From Deltaproteobacteria bacterium (GTDB taxonomy: Bacteria; Myxococcota_A; Polyangia; Polyangiales; JADJMO01): DNA of 64,000 bases. The stretch spans positions 1-64,000 of the forward strand of contig JANYDK010000115.1 of NCBI GenBank assembly GCA_025363655.1. Direction: 5' to 3'. Of the stretch, positions 34,711-43,388 are shown piece by piece (the first letter of the stretch is position 1; every line of letters starts with the position of its first letter). Under the pieces are notes generated by a model, which was not told the DNA's origin, made no database searches, and was given only the letters and a program-made list of their open reading frames with translations. The position numbers and the translations under genes are program-made.

Positions 34711-36251
34711 GCGAAGAGGCCGACAAGGAGGTCGAAGCGCGCGAGTTGCAGAAGCGAGCAAGGCTCGGCATCGTCGTCCTCATCGGTCGTACGGCGGCGC
34801 TGATGTTGGCGACCTTGGCGGGCAAGGTCTACCTCGCGCGCGTCCTCGGGCCCGCCGAGTTCGGCGCCTTCTGGCTCGTCCAACACGTGCTCTCGTTCTT
34901 CGTCCTCTTCGGCGATGCCGGACTCGGCGCAGCGCTCGTGCAGAAGAAGACGCAGCCGACCGAGAGCGAGCTCTCGACGGTGTTCTGGACGCAGCTCGCG
35001 ATCGCCATCGGCCTCGTCGGCCTCGCCTGGTTCTCCGCGCCGATCGTGCTCAAATTCTGGCCCGACATGCCAGAGGCCACCAAGTGGCTGATGCGCGCGC
35101 TCGCCTTCGAGATGGTGCTGACGTCACTGCGCATCATCCCCGCGATCTTGATGGAACGAGAGCTGCGCTATGCCCGGCTCTCGGCCATCGATCTCATCGG
35201 CAGCATCCTCTTCTACGTCATCGCCTCCTTCCTCGCGCGTCGCTACGGCACCTACGCGCTCGTCGCCGCGGTGCTCGTCTCCGGCGTCCTCGGCACCTTC
35301 GTCGGGTTCGCGATGCGACCGTGGTGGCCCAGGTTCACCTATGATCGCAGCGCCGTTCGTCGTCTCCTCGGCTTCGGCGTCGCCTACCAGGCGAAGAACG
35401 TCGTCGGCTTCCTCAACGCCGCGATCATCCCCGTCTACGGCGGCTCGCGCCTCGGTCGCTACAATTTCGGGCTCGTCAGTTGGGCGCAAAACATCGCGTA
35501 TTTCCCGCTCCAACTCGGAGAAATCGTCTCTCGCGTCAACTTCCCGCTCTTCTCGCGGCTGCAGCACTTTCCGCGTCTCGTGGCCGCGCTCCTCGCCCGC
35601 GCGCTGCTCGCGAGCGCGCTCGTGACCTACCTCTTCATCGCCATCTTCTGCGGGCTCGGCCCTGGCTTCGTCGGCGTCATCTATGGCGATGCGTGGCTAC
35701 CGGCGACGCCGATGCTCTACGTCTTCTCCTCGGCGCTCTCCATCGGCTTCCTCGTGCCGCTGGCAGCGAGCGCGCTCGATGCGCTCGGTCGTCCGCAAGT
35801 GATGATGCGCCTCGGCCTCTTCTGGACGTCGCTCAACTGGGTGGTCGTGCTCGGAGCGATGCAGTGGCGTCGCACGCCGTTCGTATTTTCGATCGCCTAC
35901 GCCGTGCACATCGTCATCGGCAACGCCGTCACCGTCTATTTTCTCCGCGATTTGCTCGACTTGCGCCCGGTCGCGCGGCGGCTCGCCATCGCCCTCCTCG
36001 CGTGCGGCACAGGCGTGCTCGTCGGACAAGGGCTGCTCCGCCCTTGGATCACCGGTCCTTTCTCGCTGAGCGCGGGCGTCGTCGTCGTCGGCGCCGTCTT
36101 CGTCGGCGTCGTGCTCTTGCTCGATCGTCAGGTCGTTCCCGACATCGTCCGGGCCTTCAAGCCCGAGCGAGACGCCGAGCTCACCGCCGAGTTGCCGAAG
36201 GACCCGCCGTCTCCGGCGCCAGAGCCCGACGCGGGGGCAGAGATCGGCTAG
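34707..36251 (+). CDS. Polysaccharide flippase (WzxC-like, second copy)
   Basis: A 514-residue membrane protein with about 12-14 hydrophobic helices. The start GRTAALMLATLAGKVYLARVLGPAEFGAFWLVQ is the hallmark of the WzxC-type lipopolysaccharide/exopolysaccharide translocases. The C-terminal tail from about residue 480 is hydrophilic and Pro/Glu-rich. Translationally coupled to the GT2 gene. It exports lipid-linked repeat units; its relation to the flippase at 29.5 kb is only at family level. Confidence 0.9.
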   Translation: MSEEADKEVEARELQKRARLGIVVLIGRTAALMLATLAGKVYLARVLGPAEFGAFWLVQHVLSFFVLFGDAGLGAALVQKKTQPTESELSTVFWTQLAIAIGLVGLAWFSAPIVLKFWPDMPEATKWLMRALAFEMVLTSLRIIPAILMERELRYARLSAIDLIGSILFYVIASFLARRYGTYALVAAVLVSGVLGTFVGFAMRPWWPRFTYDRSAVRRLLGFGVAYQAKNVVGFLNAAIIPVYGGSRLGRYNFGLVSWAQNIAYFPLQLGEIVSRVNFPLFSRLQHFPRLVAALLARALLASALVTYLFIAIFCGLGPGFVGVIYGDAWLPATPMLYVFSSALSIGFLVPLAASALDALGRPQVMMRLGLFWTSLNWVVVLGAMQWRRTPFVFSIAYAVHIVIGNAVTVYFLRDLLDLRPVARRLAIALLACGTGVLVGQGLLRPWITGPFSLSAGVVVVGAVFVGVVLLLDRQVVPDIVRAFKPERDAELTAELPKDPPSPAPEPDAGAEIG

Positions 36252-36267
36252 TAGTCGCGGACCTGCC

Positions 36268-36960
36268 ATGACCGAATCGCGCGAGCTCCATCACTACTTC
36301 GACAAGCCTCGGCTCGACGTCGTCGAAGCCATCCCCGCGTCGTGCCGTTTCGTCCTCGATGTCGGGTGCGCGTCGGGCGGTCTCGGACGCGAGCTCAAAC
36401 GCACCCGCCCCGGCGTGCAAGTGCGTGGCATCGAGCCCGTCGCCGAACAAGCCGAACGCGCGCGCACCGTGCTCGACGACGTCCTCGTCGGCACCTTCGA
36501 ATCGACGCTCCCCGCGACGTGGCCCGCTCCCGACTGCATCGTCTTCGCCGACGTGCTCGAGCATCTCGTCGAACCCTGGGACGCCGTCCGCCGCGCCAAA
36601 AACATGCTTCATCCCGGCGGCGTCGTCGTCGTCAGCGTGCCCAACATCGCCCACGCGAGCGTCCTCGCCGGGCTCCTGCGCGGCCGCTTCGACTACCAGC
36701 CGTACGGCATCCTCGATCGCACGCACCTGCGCTTCTTCACCAGGCCGACGGCCATCGATCTCGTCGAATCAGCCGGATTTCAGGTCGAATACGTGCGCCG
36801 ACGGCTCGACTGGCACAGCGAGCAGTTCGATCAGAAGCGCCTCCGCGGCGTCCTCGGGCGGGCGCTCGATTGGGAGATGGGACGTCCACGCCGCTTCCGC
36901 GGTCTCTTGGCGCCCATCGCCGACGCGCTGACCTGTCAGTTCGTCGTGCGCGCGCGCTGA
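36268..36960 (+). CDS. Class I SAM methyltransferase
   Basis: A 230-residue Rossmann methyltransferase. FVLDVGCASGGLGREL (about 29-44) is motif I, RGIEPVAEQAERAR gives the acidic SAM ribose contact, and CIVFADVLEHLVEPWDAV and LHPGGVVVVSVPN are motifs IV and V. It follows the second flippase by 16 bp and probably modifies a sugar or lipid intermediate. It is followed on the other strand by the convergent WbsX gene, 16 bp away. Confidence 0.9.
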   Translation: MTESRELHHYFDKPRLDVVEAIPASCRFVLDVGCASGGLGRELKRTRPGVQVRGIEPVAEQAERARTVLDDVLVGTFESTLPATWPAPDCIVFADVLEHLVEPWDAVRRAKNMLHPGGVVVVSVPNIAHASVLAGLLRGRFDYQPYGILDRTHLRFFTRPTAIDLVESAGFQVEYVRRRLDWHSEQFDQKRLRGVLGRALDWEMGRPRRFRGLLAPIADALTCQFVVRAR

Positions 36961-36976
36961 CGCTCGAATTCGCTGA

Positions 36977-38326
36977 CTAGCGCGGCCGCGGCAGTGCCGG
37001 CAGACCGTCCTTCGAGACGTTTCCACGCTGCCGATCGAGCATGCGATAGATGCGTTGGACGAGCGTGTAGCCGCTTCGCCGCTCATCGCGACGTTTGGCG
37101 ATCTCTTCGAGACGCGCGCGATCGGTCCCGGCCAACTCCGCGAGCGCGGCGCGGAGAGCATCGTCACGCTCGCGCAGGCGCGTCACCGCTCGATCGATCC
37201 AGGCGGCGGCGAGCTTCGGATCGTTTTGCGCAGCCGCCGCTTCGTCGAGCAGCGGATCGCTCGCCGAGTCGAGCGCTTGCCTCGTCGCCTCGAGCCAACG
37301 ATGACCGAAGCGGCGATCGGGCTCGAGATGACAGCCCTCGGCCCACTCGTTCCACGCGTTGATGAACACCAGCTGCTCGTCGCCGGAGTGCCACGCGCGC
37401 GTGTCTTCGACGATCTTCGAGAGCCAATATCGGTAGAGCTCGGGGCTCGCGTCGAGGATGACGGTGCCGCGTCCCTGCCTCCGCGGGGTGTTGTCCCAGC
37501 TGACGAGGTTGCCGCGAAACAGCTTGTAATTGGGCTTTTTCAGCGCAAGGTAGCCGCGCGCGAGGACCTCGTACTGCCAGAAGGTCCCGGTGAACGACGG
37601 GTCGACGCCCTCGCGCTGCGGGAAGATGTCCTGCGGCTCGACGTTGGCACCGTGCGGCATGTTGTGCGGCGGAAACTCGTAGGCCGCGTCGAAGCCGTGC
37701 ACCTTCGGATCGAGCCCCGGCACCCGGCTCTCGGTGCGCACGAGGTAGGGATCGCCGACGCCCGCCTTCAGACACTCGTCGCGCCAGATGCGCACCGTGT
37801 GATGCGGATCGGGAAAGAGCTCCGTGCGATAGACGAGGAGCACCGGCCGCCCATCGATGCGGATGTACCGCCGATCGCGGAAGGCCGGGATCAGCTCCTG
37901 GATGAAGGCCCGATCGTTGTCGTCGGTGTGCCTCTGCTCCATCAAGATCTGGTCTTCGCCGCCATCCCAGCGACGCGTCCAGTTCTCGTTCGCCCAACAC
38001 AAACAGAAGGGAAAATCAGGCTCGCCGCTCGTCAGCACCTCGTGAAACGGGCGCTCGAGCAAGCGCTTGCCGGAGAACCAGTAGTGGTAGTAGCAGAAGC
38101 CGTGGATTCCGTAGCTCTTGGCGAGCCGCGCCTGCTCGGCACGCACCTCGGGCACCCGCAGGTCGTAGAACCCGAGGTCGGCCGGCATGTGCGGTTGGTA
38201 GTGCCCATCGAAGAGCGAACGCGCGCGCATGGTGTTCGACCACTCGGTGAACCCCTTGCCCCACCACTCGTCGTTCTCGGGGATGGGATGAAACTGCGGG
38301 AGGTAGAATGCAATCGCGCGGATCAT
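36977..38326 (-). CDS. WbsX-type glycosyltransferase / GH99-like protein
   Basis: A 449-residue protein. The diagnostic start AIAFYLPQFHPIPENDEWWGKGFTEWSN is followed by GFCYYHYWFSGKRLLERP, LCWANENWTRRWDG, NLVSWDNTPRR and FINAWNEWAEGCHLEPD. These are the signature segments of the WbsX family (Glyco_transf_WbsX; related to GH99 endomannosidases) found in O-antigen and capsule loci. The C-terminal 80 residues form a charged coiled coil. It may transfer or trim sugars; catalysis has not been clearly settled for the family. Confidence 0.9.
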   Translation of the reverse strand: MIRAIAFYLPQFHPIPENDEWWGKGFTEWSNTMRARSLFDGHYQPHMPADLGFYDLRVPEVRAEQARLAKSYGIHGFCYYHYWFSGKRLLERPFHEVLTSGEPDFPFCLCWANENWTRRWDGGEDQILMEQRHTDDNDRAFIQELIPAFRDRRYIRIDGRPVLLVYRTELFPDPHHTVRIWRDECLKAGVGDPYLVRTESRVPGLDPKVHGFDAAYEFPPHNMPHGANVEPQDIFPQREGVDPSFTGTFWQYEVLARGYLALKKPNYKLFRGNLVSWDNTPRRQGRGTVILDASPELYRYWLSKIVEDTRAWHSGDEQLVFINAWNEWAEGCHLEPDRRFGHRWLEATRQALDSASDPLLDEAAAAQNDPKLAAAWIDRAVTRLRERDDALRAALAELAGTDRARLEEIAKRRDERRSGYTLVQRIYRMLDRQRGNVSKDGLPALPRPR

Positions 38327-38422
38327 GGGCCAAACAGGTCTATACCACTGCCGCCCGCGCACGCGCTTCCGCACGCACACGCCCGCGCGTAGTACTCCCT
38401 CTTCCTCTCCATCTCCATCTCC

Positions 38423-39304
38423 ATGCGCATCCTCCTCCTCGGCGCGGACGGTCAGCTCGGCCACGAGCTCCGGCACTCGCTCGCCTTCCTCGGCGAAGTC
38501 GTCCCCCACGGCCGTGCCACGCTCGACGTCGGACGCCTCGACCTCCTCCGCGAGGCACTCGCCGCGTCGCGCTACGATGTCGTCGTCAACGCCTCGGCGC
38601 ACACCGACGTCGACGGCGCCGAACGCGACGAAGCCGCCGCGCGACGTCTCAACACCGAGGCCGTCCGCGTGCTCGGCGAAGAGGCGCGGGCCCGAAAATT
38701 CGGCCTCGTTCACTACTCGACCGATTTCGTCTTCGATGGCGCCGGTGAGCGCGCGTATCGCGAGGACGACAGGGCGGCGCCGCTCAACGCCTATGGGCGC
38801 AGCAAGCTCGAAGGCGAGCAGGCCCTCGCAGCGCTCGAGGCGCCGGCGATCGTGCTCCGCACCGCGTGGGTGTGGTCGCTCCGTCGCAAGAGCTTCGTCA
38901 GCACCATCCTCCGCGTCGCGCGCGAACGAGAGACCCTGCAGGTCGTCGACGATCAAGTCGGAAACCCTACTTTTGCAGGCGATTTGGCGATCGCGACGGC
39001 GCTGATTCTCCAGCAGGTGCGCGCCGATCCGTACGCGGGCGTCGCAGCGAACAAGGGCATCTATCACGCAGCCGGCAAGGGCGCGGTCAGCCGCTACGAC
39101 TTCGCGCGCGCGATCGTCGCCGAAGATCCGCGCCGGCAAGAGCATCGCGTGCGAGCCGTCGAGCCGGTCGACTCTTCACGAGTTCCGCTGCCAGCGACGC
39201 GCCCAAAGCACGCACCGCTCGACTGCGGAAAGCTCCGCGAACGCTTCGGGGTCGAGCTTCCGACGTGGGAGAGCTCGCTCGTGCGTGCGCTCACGGCGCG
39301 TTGA
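38423..39304 (+). CDS. rfbD: dTDP-4-dehydrorhamnose reductase (RmlD/RfbD)
   Basis: A 293-residue extended-SDR enzyme. LLLGADGQLGHELR (about 4-17) is the NAD(P)-binding loop, VVNASAHTDVDGAE and YSTDFVFDGAGERAYREDDRAAPLNAYGRSKLEGE contain the catalytic Ser/Thr and Tyr-x3-Lys. It makes dTDP-L-rhamnose from dTDP-4-dehydrorhamnose. The other rhamnose genes (rmlA, rmlB, rmlC) are not in the window and must be elsewhere if the pathway is complete. Divergent from WbsX with 96 bp between starts. Confidence 0.94.
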   Translation: MRILLLGADGQLGHELRHSLAFLGEVVPHGRATLDVGRLDLLREALAASRYDVVVNASAHTDVDGAERDEAAARRLNTEAVRVLGEEARARKFGLVHYSTDFVFDGAGERAYREDDRAAPLNAYGRSKLEGEQALAALEAPAIVLRTAWVWSLRRKSFVSTILRVARERETLQVVDDQVGNPTFAGDLAIATALILQQVRADPYAGVAANKGIYHAAGKGAVSRYDFARAIVAEDPRRQEHRVRAVEPVDSSRVPLPATRPKHAPLDCGKLRERFGVELPTWESSLVRALTAR

Positions 39305-39313
39305 AGAAGAGAG

Positions 39314-40093
39314 TCAGAGCGCGATTTTCGGAGAGAACGTGACGAACGCACCCGCGTGATCGCCGCCCGCGAGGAAGCCGACGAGCCCGGAGACGCCGAC
39401 GTCGAGCCACGGCGCGACGCTGCAGACGACGCCCGCGGTGGACACGAGTTGGTGCTTCTCCGGCGAGAAAAAGAGCACAGCGCTCACATCGCCGACCAAC
39501 GACCACGTGCCGTGCGCGTCGAGATCGAGGAAGGCGTCGAGGCCGGTGAGCAACGCGCGCGGACGGCTGTGATCGTCGTTCGCAGGATCGACCATCCCGC
39601 CGACGTTGAGCGCCAGCCGTAAGCGTCGCACCCGTCGACCCAAGATGAGCAGCGTTTGGAAGCCGGCCCCGTGCGATCCGACCGCGACGCCGGCGCGTGG
39701 ACCGAGCTGCGCGCCGAACGCCCAAGCGCCAGCACCACCTGGGTCGTGCCGATCCCACAGCCCCACCTTCGACGAGAACCAGAGATTGTCGGGCGCGCGA
39801 TGATCGAGCGCGAACGCATGGGTCTCGGTTCCCTCGAGGGTCCACGCGCCATCGAGTCCCAGCTCGACGTTCGGCGCGATCCCGAAATCGAGGTCGAAAT
39901 CGGGGACGAGCCAACGCCCTGCCGTCTCGCCGCGAATGACACCGACCGCGAAGTCGCCATGCAGCGTGCCTTGCTCTTCGAACTCGAGATCGTCGGGATC
40001 GAAGCGACGACGGGGAGGCTGCGCGAAGGCGAAGGATGAGACGAGGAGAATCGCGACGAACGCGAAGAGCGCGGTCGAAATCACCCGGCGCAT
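39314..40093 (-). CDS. Outer-membrane protein, predicted beta-barrel
   Basis: A 259-residue protein with a signal peptide (ISTALFAFVAILLVSSFAFA, cleavage near AFA-QP) followed by an acidic DDLEFEEQG linker. The rest reads as a barrel of amphipathic strands with Gly and aromatic residues (WLVPDFDLDFGIAPNVELGLDGAWTL), ending FVTFSPKIAL. The family is not recognised. It is 14 bp downstream of the rseP stop, so it is the last gene of a four-gene run with rseP, a lipoprotein and a glycosyltransferase. Confidence 0.75.
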   Translation of the reverse strand: MRRVISTALFAFVAILLVSSFAFAQPPRRRFDPDDLEFEEQGTLHGDFAVGVIRGETAGRWLVPDFDLDFGIAPNVELGLDGAWTLEGTETHAFALDHRAPDNLWFSSKVGLWDRHDPGGAGAWAFGAQLGPRAGVAVGSHGAGFQTLLILGRRVRRLRLALNVGGMVDPANDDHSRPRALLTGLDAFLDLDAHGTWSLVGDVSAVLFFSPEKHQLVSTAGVVCSVAPWLDVGVSGLVGFLAGGDHAGAFVTFSPKIAL

Positions 40094-40107
40094 GGAACGC
40101 GCGCCGG

Positions 40108-41148
40108 TCAGCCTTTGAGGAAAAGCTTCCCGACCTGCTCGTAAATCTCCTTGAAAAACAAGGGAACGAAGATCGCGAGGAGCGTGAGAAGGCCGATCAT
40201 GTGCACGCGCGCCTCGACCTTGGCGTCAGGGCGACGGCGCGAGATGAGCTCGTAGAGAAGGAAGGCGAGCCGACCGCCATCGAGCGCGGGGAACGGCAGG
40301 AGGTTGAAGACGAAGATGTAGATCGAGAGGATGACGAAGAAGCCGACGCCCGCCTCGGGACCTTGCTTGATCTGACTGTTGGCCTCGTCGACGATGCCGA
40401 CCGGCCCCTTCAGCTCAGGCTTGATTTTGAAGGTCAGGAGCTGCGCGAGCCCCTTCACCATTTCGACGGCGACCCTCGGCGGGTTGATGATCGAACGCTT
40501 GGCCGCCTCGTAGACGCTGACGCGCTGGCGGAGCTCCTTGGCGATGATGCCGATGCGACCTTCCGACGACGGCGTGATCTTGAGCGTGACGGGCTGCCCG
40601 TCGCGAACGACGACGAAGTCGGTCTCTTGGCCCTTGTGGGCCTGGATTTCCTTCTTCATTTCGTCCCAGTCCTTGACCGGCTTGCCGCCAATCGACTGGA
40701 CCTCGTCGCCCTTGTGCACGTCGGCCTGCGCGGCCGGCGTCTTGTCGACGACGGTGCCGATCTTCAAACCGTCGTTGCCGACGACGTCTCCGGAGAGGAC
40801 GAGGAGGAAGAAGACGGCGACGACGGCGGCGAGGTAGTTGGCGACCGGACCGGCGAGGATGGTGAGGAAACGCCCGAGCCACGAGGCGTTGGCGTAGCTC
40901 TCCTTGTCGTGCGGATCGTTCTCCTCGTGCGGGTTCATCCCGGCGATTTGCACGTAGGCGAGGAAGGGCAAGACGGCGATTTGGTACGTCGTCGCCGAGC
41001 CCTTCGGCTTCTTCGAGTAGATGACCGGCCCGAAGCCGATCGAGAACTTGATGACCTTCATCCCGAAGAGGCGGGCGATGAGGAAGTGCCCACCTTCGTG
41101 GATCACCATCAACAAACCGAGACCGAGGATCGCCAGCAATACGCCCAT
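40108..41148 (-). CDS. rseP: RseP-family intramembrane metalloprotease (site-2 protease)
   Basis: A 346-residue RIP metalloprotease. The zinc motif HEGGH is H17-E18-H21 in the first membrane helix; the second ligand is D290 in FNLLPFPALDGGR. A single PDZ domain lies between (about 130-205, IGGKPVKDWDEM); E. coli RseP has two. About four membrane helices are predicted. These proteases cut anti-sigma factors or signal-peptide remnants in the membrane. Typical neighbours (dxr, bamA) are missing; instead the gene lies between a lipoprotein (48 bp upstream) and an outer-membrane protein (14 bp downstream). Confidence 0.93.
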   Translation of the reverse strand: MGVLLAILGLGLLMVIHEGGHFLIARLFGMKVIKFSIGFGPVIYSKKPKGSATTYQIAVLPFLAYVQIAGMNPHEENDPHDKESYANASWLGRFLTILAGPVANYLAAVVAVFFLLVLSGDVVGNDGLKIGTVVDKTPAAQADVHKGDEVQSIGGKPVKDWDEMKKEIQAHKGQETDFVVVRDGQPVTLKITPSSEGRIGIIAKELRQRVSVYEAAKRSIINPPRVAVEMVKGLAQLLTFKIKPELKGPVGIVDEANSQIKQGPEAGVGFFVILSIYIFVFNLLPFPALDGGRLAFLLYELISRRRPDAKVEARVHMIGLLTLLAIFVPLFFKEIYEQVGKLFLKG

Positions 41149-41196
41149 GCGACGCTCACTCTACCTTGCTCGCGGCGGATGCGCCGCTGTGGCCCG

Positions 41197-41916
41197 TCAA
41201 GGCGTGAATTTCCCTGCGCATGCGGTCGTCGACAACTCGACGGTGTCGAGGTTCCGGAGAAAATCGACGGCTTTCTGCACCCCCGGCGGGATGGCGACGC
41301 AACCGCTCGCGCCGGAGGAGCAAGCCCCTCCCACTTCGAGGGTCTTGGTGCCGACGCCGAGCGAGAAGACCGAGCCGTCGAACGCGCGGGGATCGGTCCC
41401 GTAGAGAATCGGCGCCTTGGCGAGCGCCGCCTGCACGTCGGGGTCGCGGAGCACCGCTTCGAGATCGCCGACGTTGGGCGCGTCGCCCTTCCCGCACGCG
41501 AGCACGTCGAGCGTGCACGACGCCTTGACCGTGCTCGGGCTGCCCGCCGTTCGCCGCTCGTGGAGATAGGCGCGGCACGGCGAGACGGACGACGAATCGA
41601 CGAACGCGACGAGACCGCCGGCGTTCCCCCAAGTGACCTTGTCGCCGACGCAGTCGGTGCACGCAGCGTCGGTGGCGACGTCACCAACTTCACTCGCGTC
41701 ACCCACTTCGCTCGAATCACCGAGCAAGGCGTCGCCGCTGGTGGTGTCCGGCGGAGGCGTCGAGGTGTCGGCCGCGTCTTTGGCCGCGTCGGTGGAGGCC
41801 TCGGCGGCCGTGTCGGCTGTGCCATCCGGCGCCGTATCCGCGACACCGCCGTCGGAGGTGCCGCCGCCACACGCAGCAAGAAATACACTGAAAAACAAGG
41901 TTGTTCGTCGGATCAT
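41197..41916 (-). CDS. Lipoprotein with long acidic linker
   Basis: A 239-residue lipoprotein. MIRRTTLFFSVFLAACGGG gives a lipobox AAC (Cys about 16). Residues about 20-85 are an Asp/Thr/Ala/Ser linker with repeats of DTA and DAA type. The C-terminal domain (about 90-239) has Cys-rich parts (CTDCVGDK, CRAYLHE, GGACSSGASGCVAIPPGV) and ends ACAGKFTP. The ATG overlaps the stop of the glycosyltransferase by 4 bp. Function is not recognised. Confidence 0.78.
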   Translation of the reverse strand: MIRRTTLFFSVFLAACGGGTSDGGVADTAPDGTADTAAEASTDAAKDAADTSTPPPDTTSGDALLGDSSEVGDASEVGDVATDAACTDCVGDKVTWGNAGGLVAFVDSSSVSPCRAYLHERRTAGSPSTVKASCTLDVLACGKGDAPNVGDLEAVLRDPDVQAALAKAPILYGTDPRAFDGSVFSLGVGTKTLEVGGACSSGASGCVAIPPGVQKAVDFLRNLDTVELSTTACAGKFTP

Positions 41917-43253
41917 GGGCGACGACCGTGCAAGATCCACGCGCCGGTCCGACCCCCGAATCCGCGCACCGCCTCGTCGACGTCGCCGCGATCGGCGATG
42001 GCCGTCGCGATCGACTCGTAGGCATCGAGCACGGCGTCCCACGCATAGCGTCGTTCGACGTAGGCCTTCCCGAGCGCCGCGCGTCCGTCTCGGAACGAAC
42101 GACTGCGAATCGCCTCGAGCACCGCCGCGGCTGCATCGCCTGCCGGTTCGAAGGCGATCGACACGCCGCCGCCGCATCGCCTCACGTGTCCGTCGGTCGC
42201 GTCGCAGGCGCGATTGACGATGCAACAGCGCGAAGCGAGCCAGGCCTCGAGGACCACCAGCGAGAGGCTCTCGCTCTCGGAAGGACTGACGAGCGCGAGC
42301 GCGTCGCGCACGAGCCCCCAACGCGTCGCCTCGTCGACTCGACCGAGCTGATGCACGCGTGGCAGACCCTCGAGGTGACGGGAGTGCTCACCGGCGGTGA
42401 CGAGCTGTAAGCGCGAGGCGTCGACCACGCGACCATCGTCGAGCTCGATCGTGCCCACGTCTTTCATCGCGGTGAGCGCGCGCCACACCGCAGCCATCGG
42501 CTTGGTCTTGCCCGCACGACCGAGGACGAGGACGAAGGGATCGTCGGTCGGCCTTGGATAGGGCGCGGGCGGTGGAGGCGGATCGATCCCGAGCGCGACC
42601 ACCGCCATCGGCGGCGCTTCGGGCGACACGATCGCCTTCACGCGCTCGGCCTCTTCGTCGACGTTGAGCAAGAGCGCGCGCGGCAGGCGAAGCGTCTTGC
42701 GGACGATCGGCGCGTAGAGCATCGGCTCCTCGTCGGCGAGCGGTGCCACCATCGCGCGCTCTCGCACCGTCGGAAGCCCGAAAATCGTCGGATAGTAGAG
42801 GTAGCCAAAGAAGACGAAGGCGTCGGCATCGACCTGCGCGAGCGCATCGACGAGCTTCGGCGCGAGCGGGCCCTGCGCACGAATCCACGCATTTTCCAGG
42901 ACTTCATGCGCCTTCTGGCGAGGCCGGCTCCAGCGGTCGAACTGCGCGAGCCGAGCGAGGCCGTGAGTTCCCTGCCGAGAAAGCGTCACCGCGGCCTTGA
43001 GAATCTCGTCGGCGGGGATGAGCCGTGGAGTCACAGTGGGAAAGCGAGTCACGCGAATCCCGCCGACGCGGTCCTCGCCAGCCGGCAGCTCGCTCCGCCA
43101 ACTCTTGTACGAGCGCGCAGTGGTCGTGAGCACGCGAACGTCGTGACCGCGAGCAGCCAGCCGCTCGACCACGGCTCGGCAATGGGCCTCGGCGCCGCCG
43201 AGGACTCCCTCGCCGTAGCGAACCACCACGAAGGCAAGGCGAAGCGGACGCAC
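41913..43253 (-). CDS. Glycosyltransferase (GT-B), paralogue 2
   Basis: A 446-residue GT-B enzyme starting with GTG at 43253; downstream LRLAFVVVRYGEGVLGGAEAHCRAVVERLAARGHDVRVLT is the acceptor domain start. Donor half: FVLVLGRAGKTKPMAAVWRAL and SPSESESLSLVVLEAWLASRCCIV with the E-x7-E. FFGYLYYPTIFG and GIDPPPPP are shared with the gene at 32.4-33.6 kb. The TGA overlaps the lipoprotein ATG (41913-41916). It is divergent from another GT at 43389, with 135 bp between starts. Confidence 0.9.
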   Translation of the reverse strand: MRPLRLAFVVVRYGEGVLGGAEAHCRAVVERLAARGHDVRVLTTTARSYKSWRSELPAGEDRVGGIRVTRFPTVTPRLIPADEILKAAVTLSRQGTHGLARLAQFDRWSRPRQKAHEVLENAWIRAQGPLAPKLVDALAQVDADAFVFFGYLYYPTIFGLPTVRERAMVAPLADEEPMLYAPIVRKTLRLPRALLLNVDEEAERVKAIVSPEAPPMAVVALGIDPPPPPAPYPRPTDDPFVLVLGRAGKTKPMAAVWRALTAMKDVGTIELDDGRVVDASRLQLVTAGEHSRHLEGLPRVHQLGRVDEATRWGLVRDALALVSPSESESLSLVVLEAWLASRCCIVNRACDATDGHVRRCGGGVSIAFEPAGDAAAAVLEAIRSRSFRDGRAALGKAYVERRYAWDAVLDAYESIATAIADRGDVDEAVRGFGGRTGAWILHGRRP

Positions 43254-43388
43254 GAGGCTGGCAGAGTGGGAAGATCGACGCAGCGGGTCAAGCGAAGACG
43301 TTGATCCCCGCGAGGCCCAGCGGCATGAAGCCGCGCGTAAGGGACTGCGCGCCGAACCCGCGGCACCAGACTTGCGAAGGCGACGACC

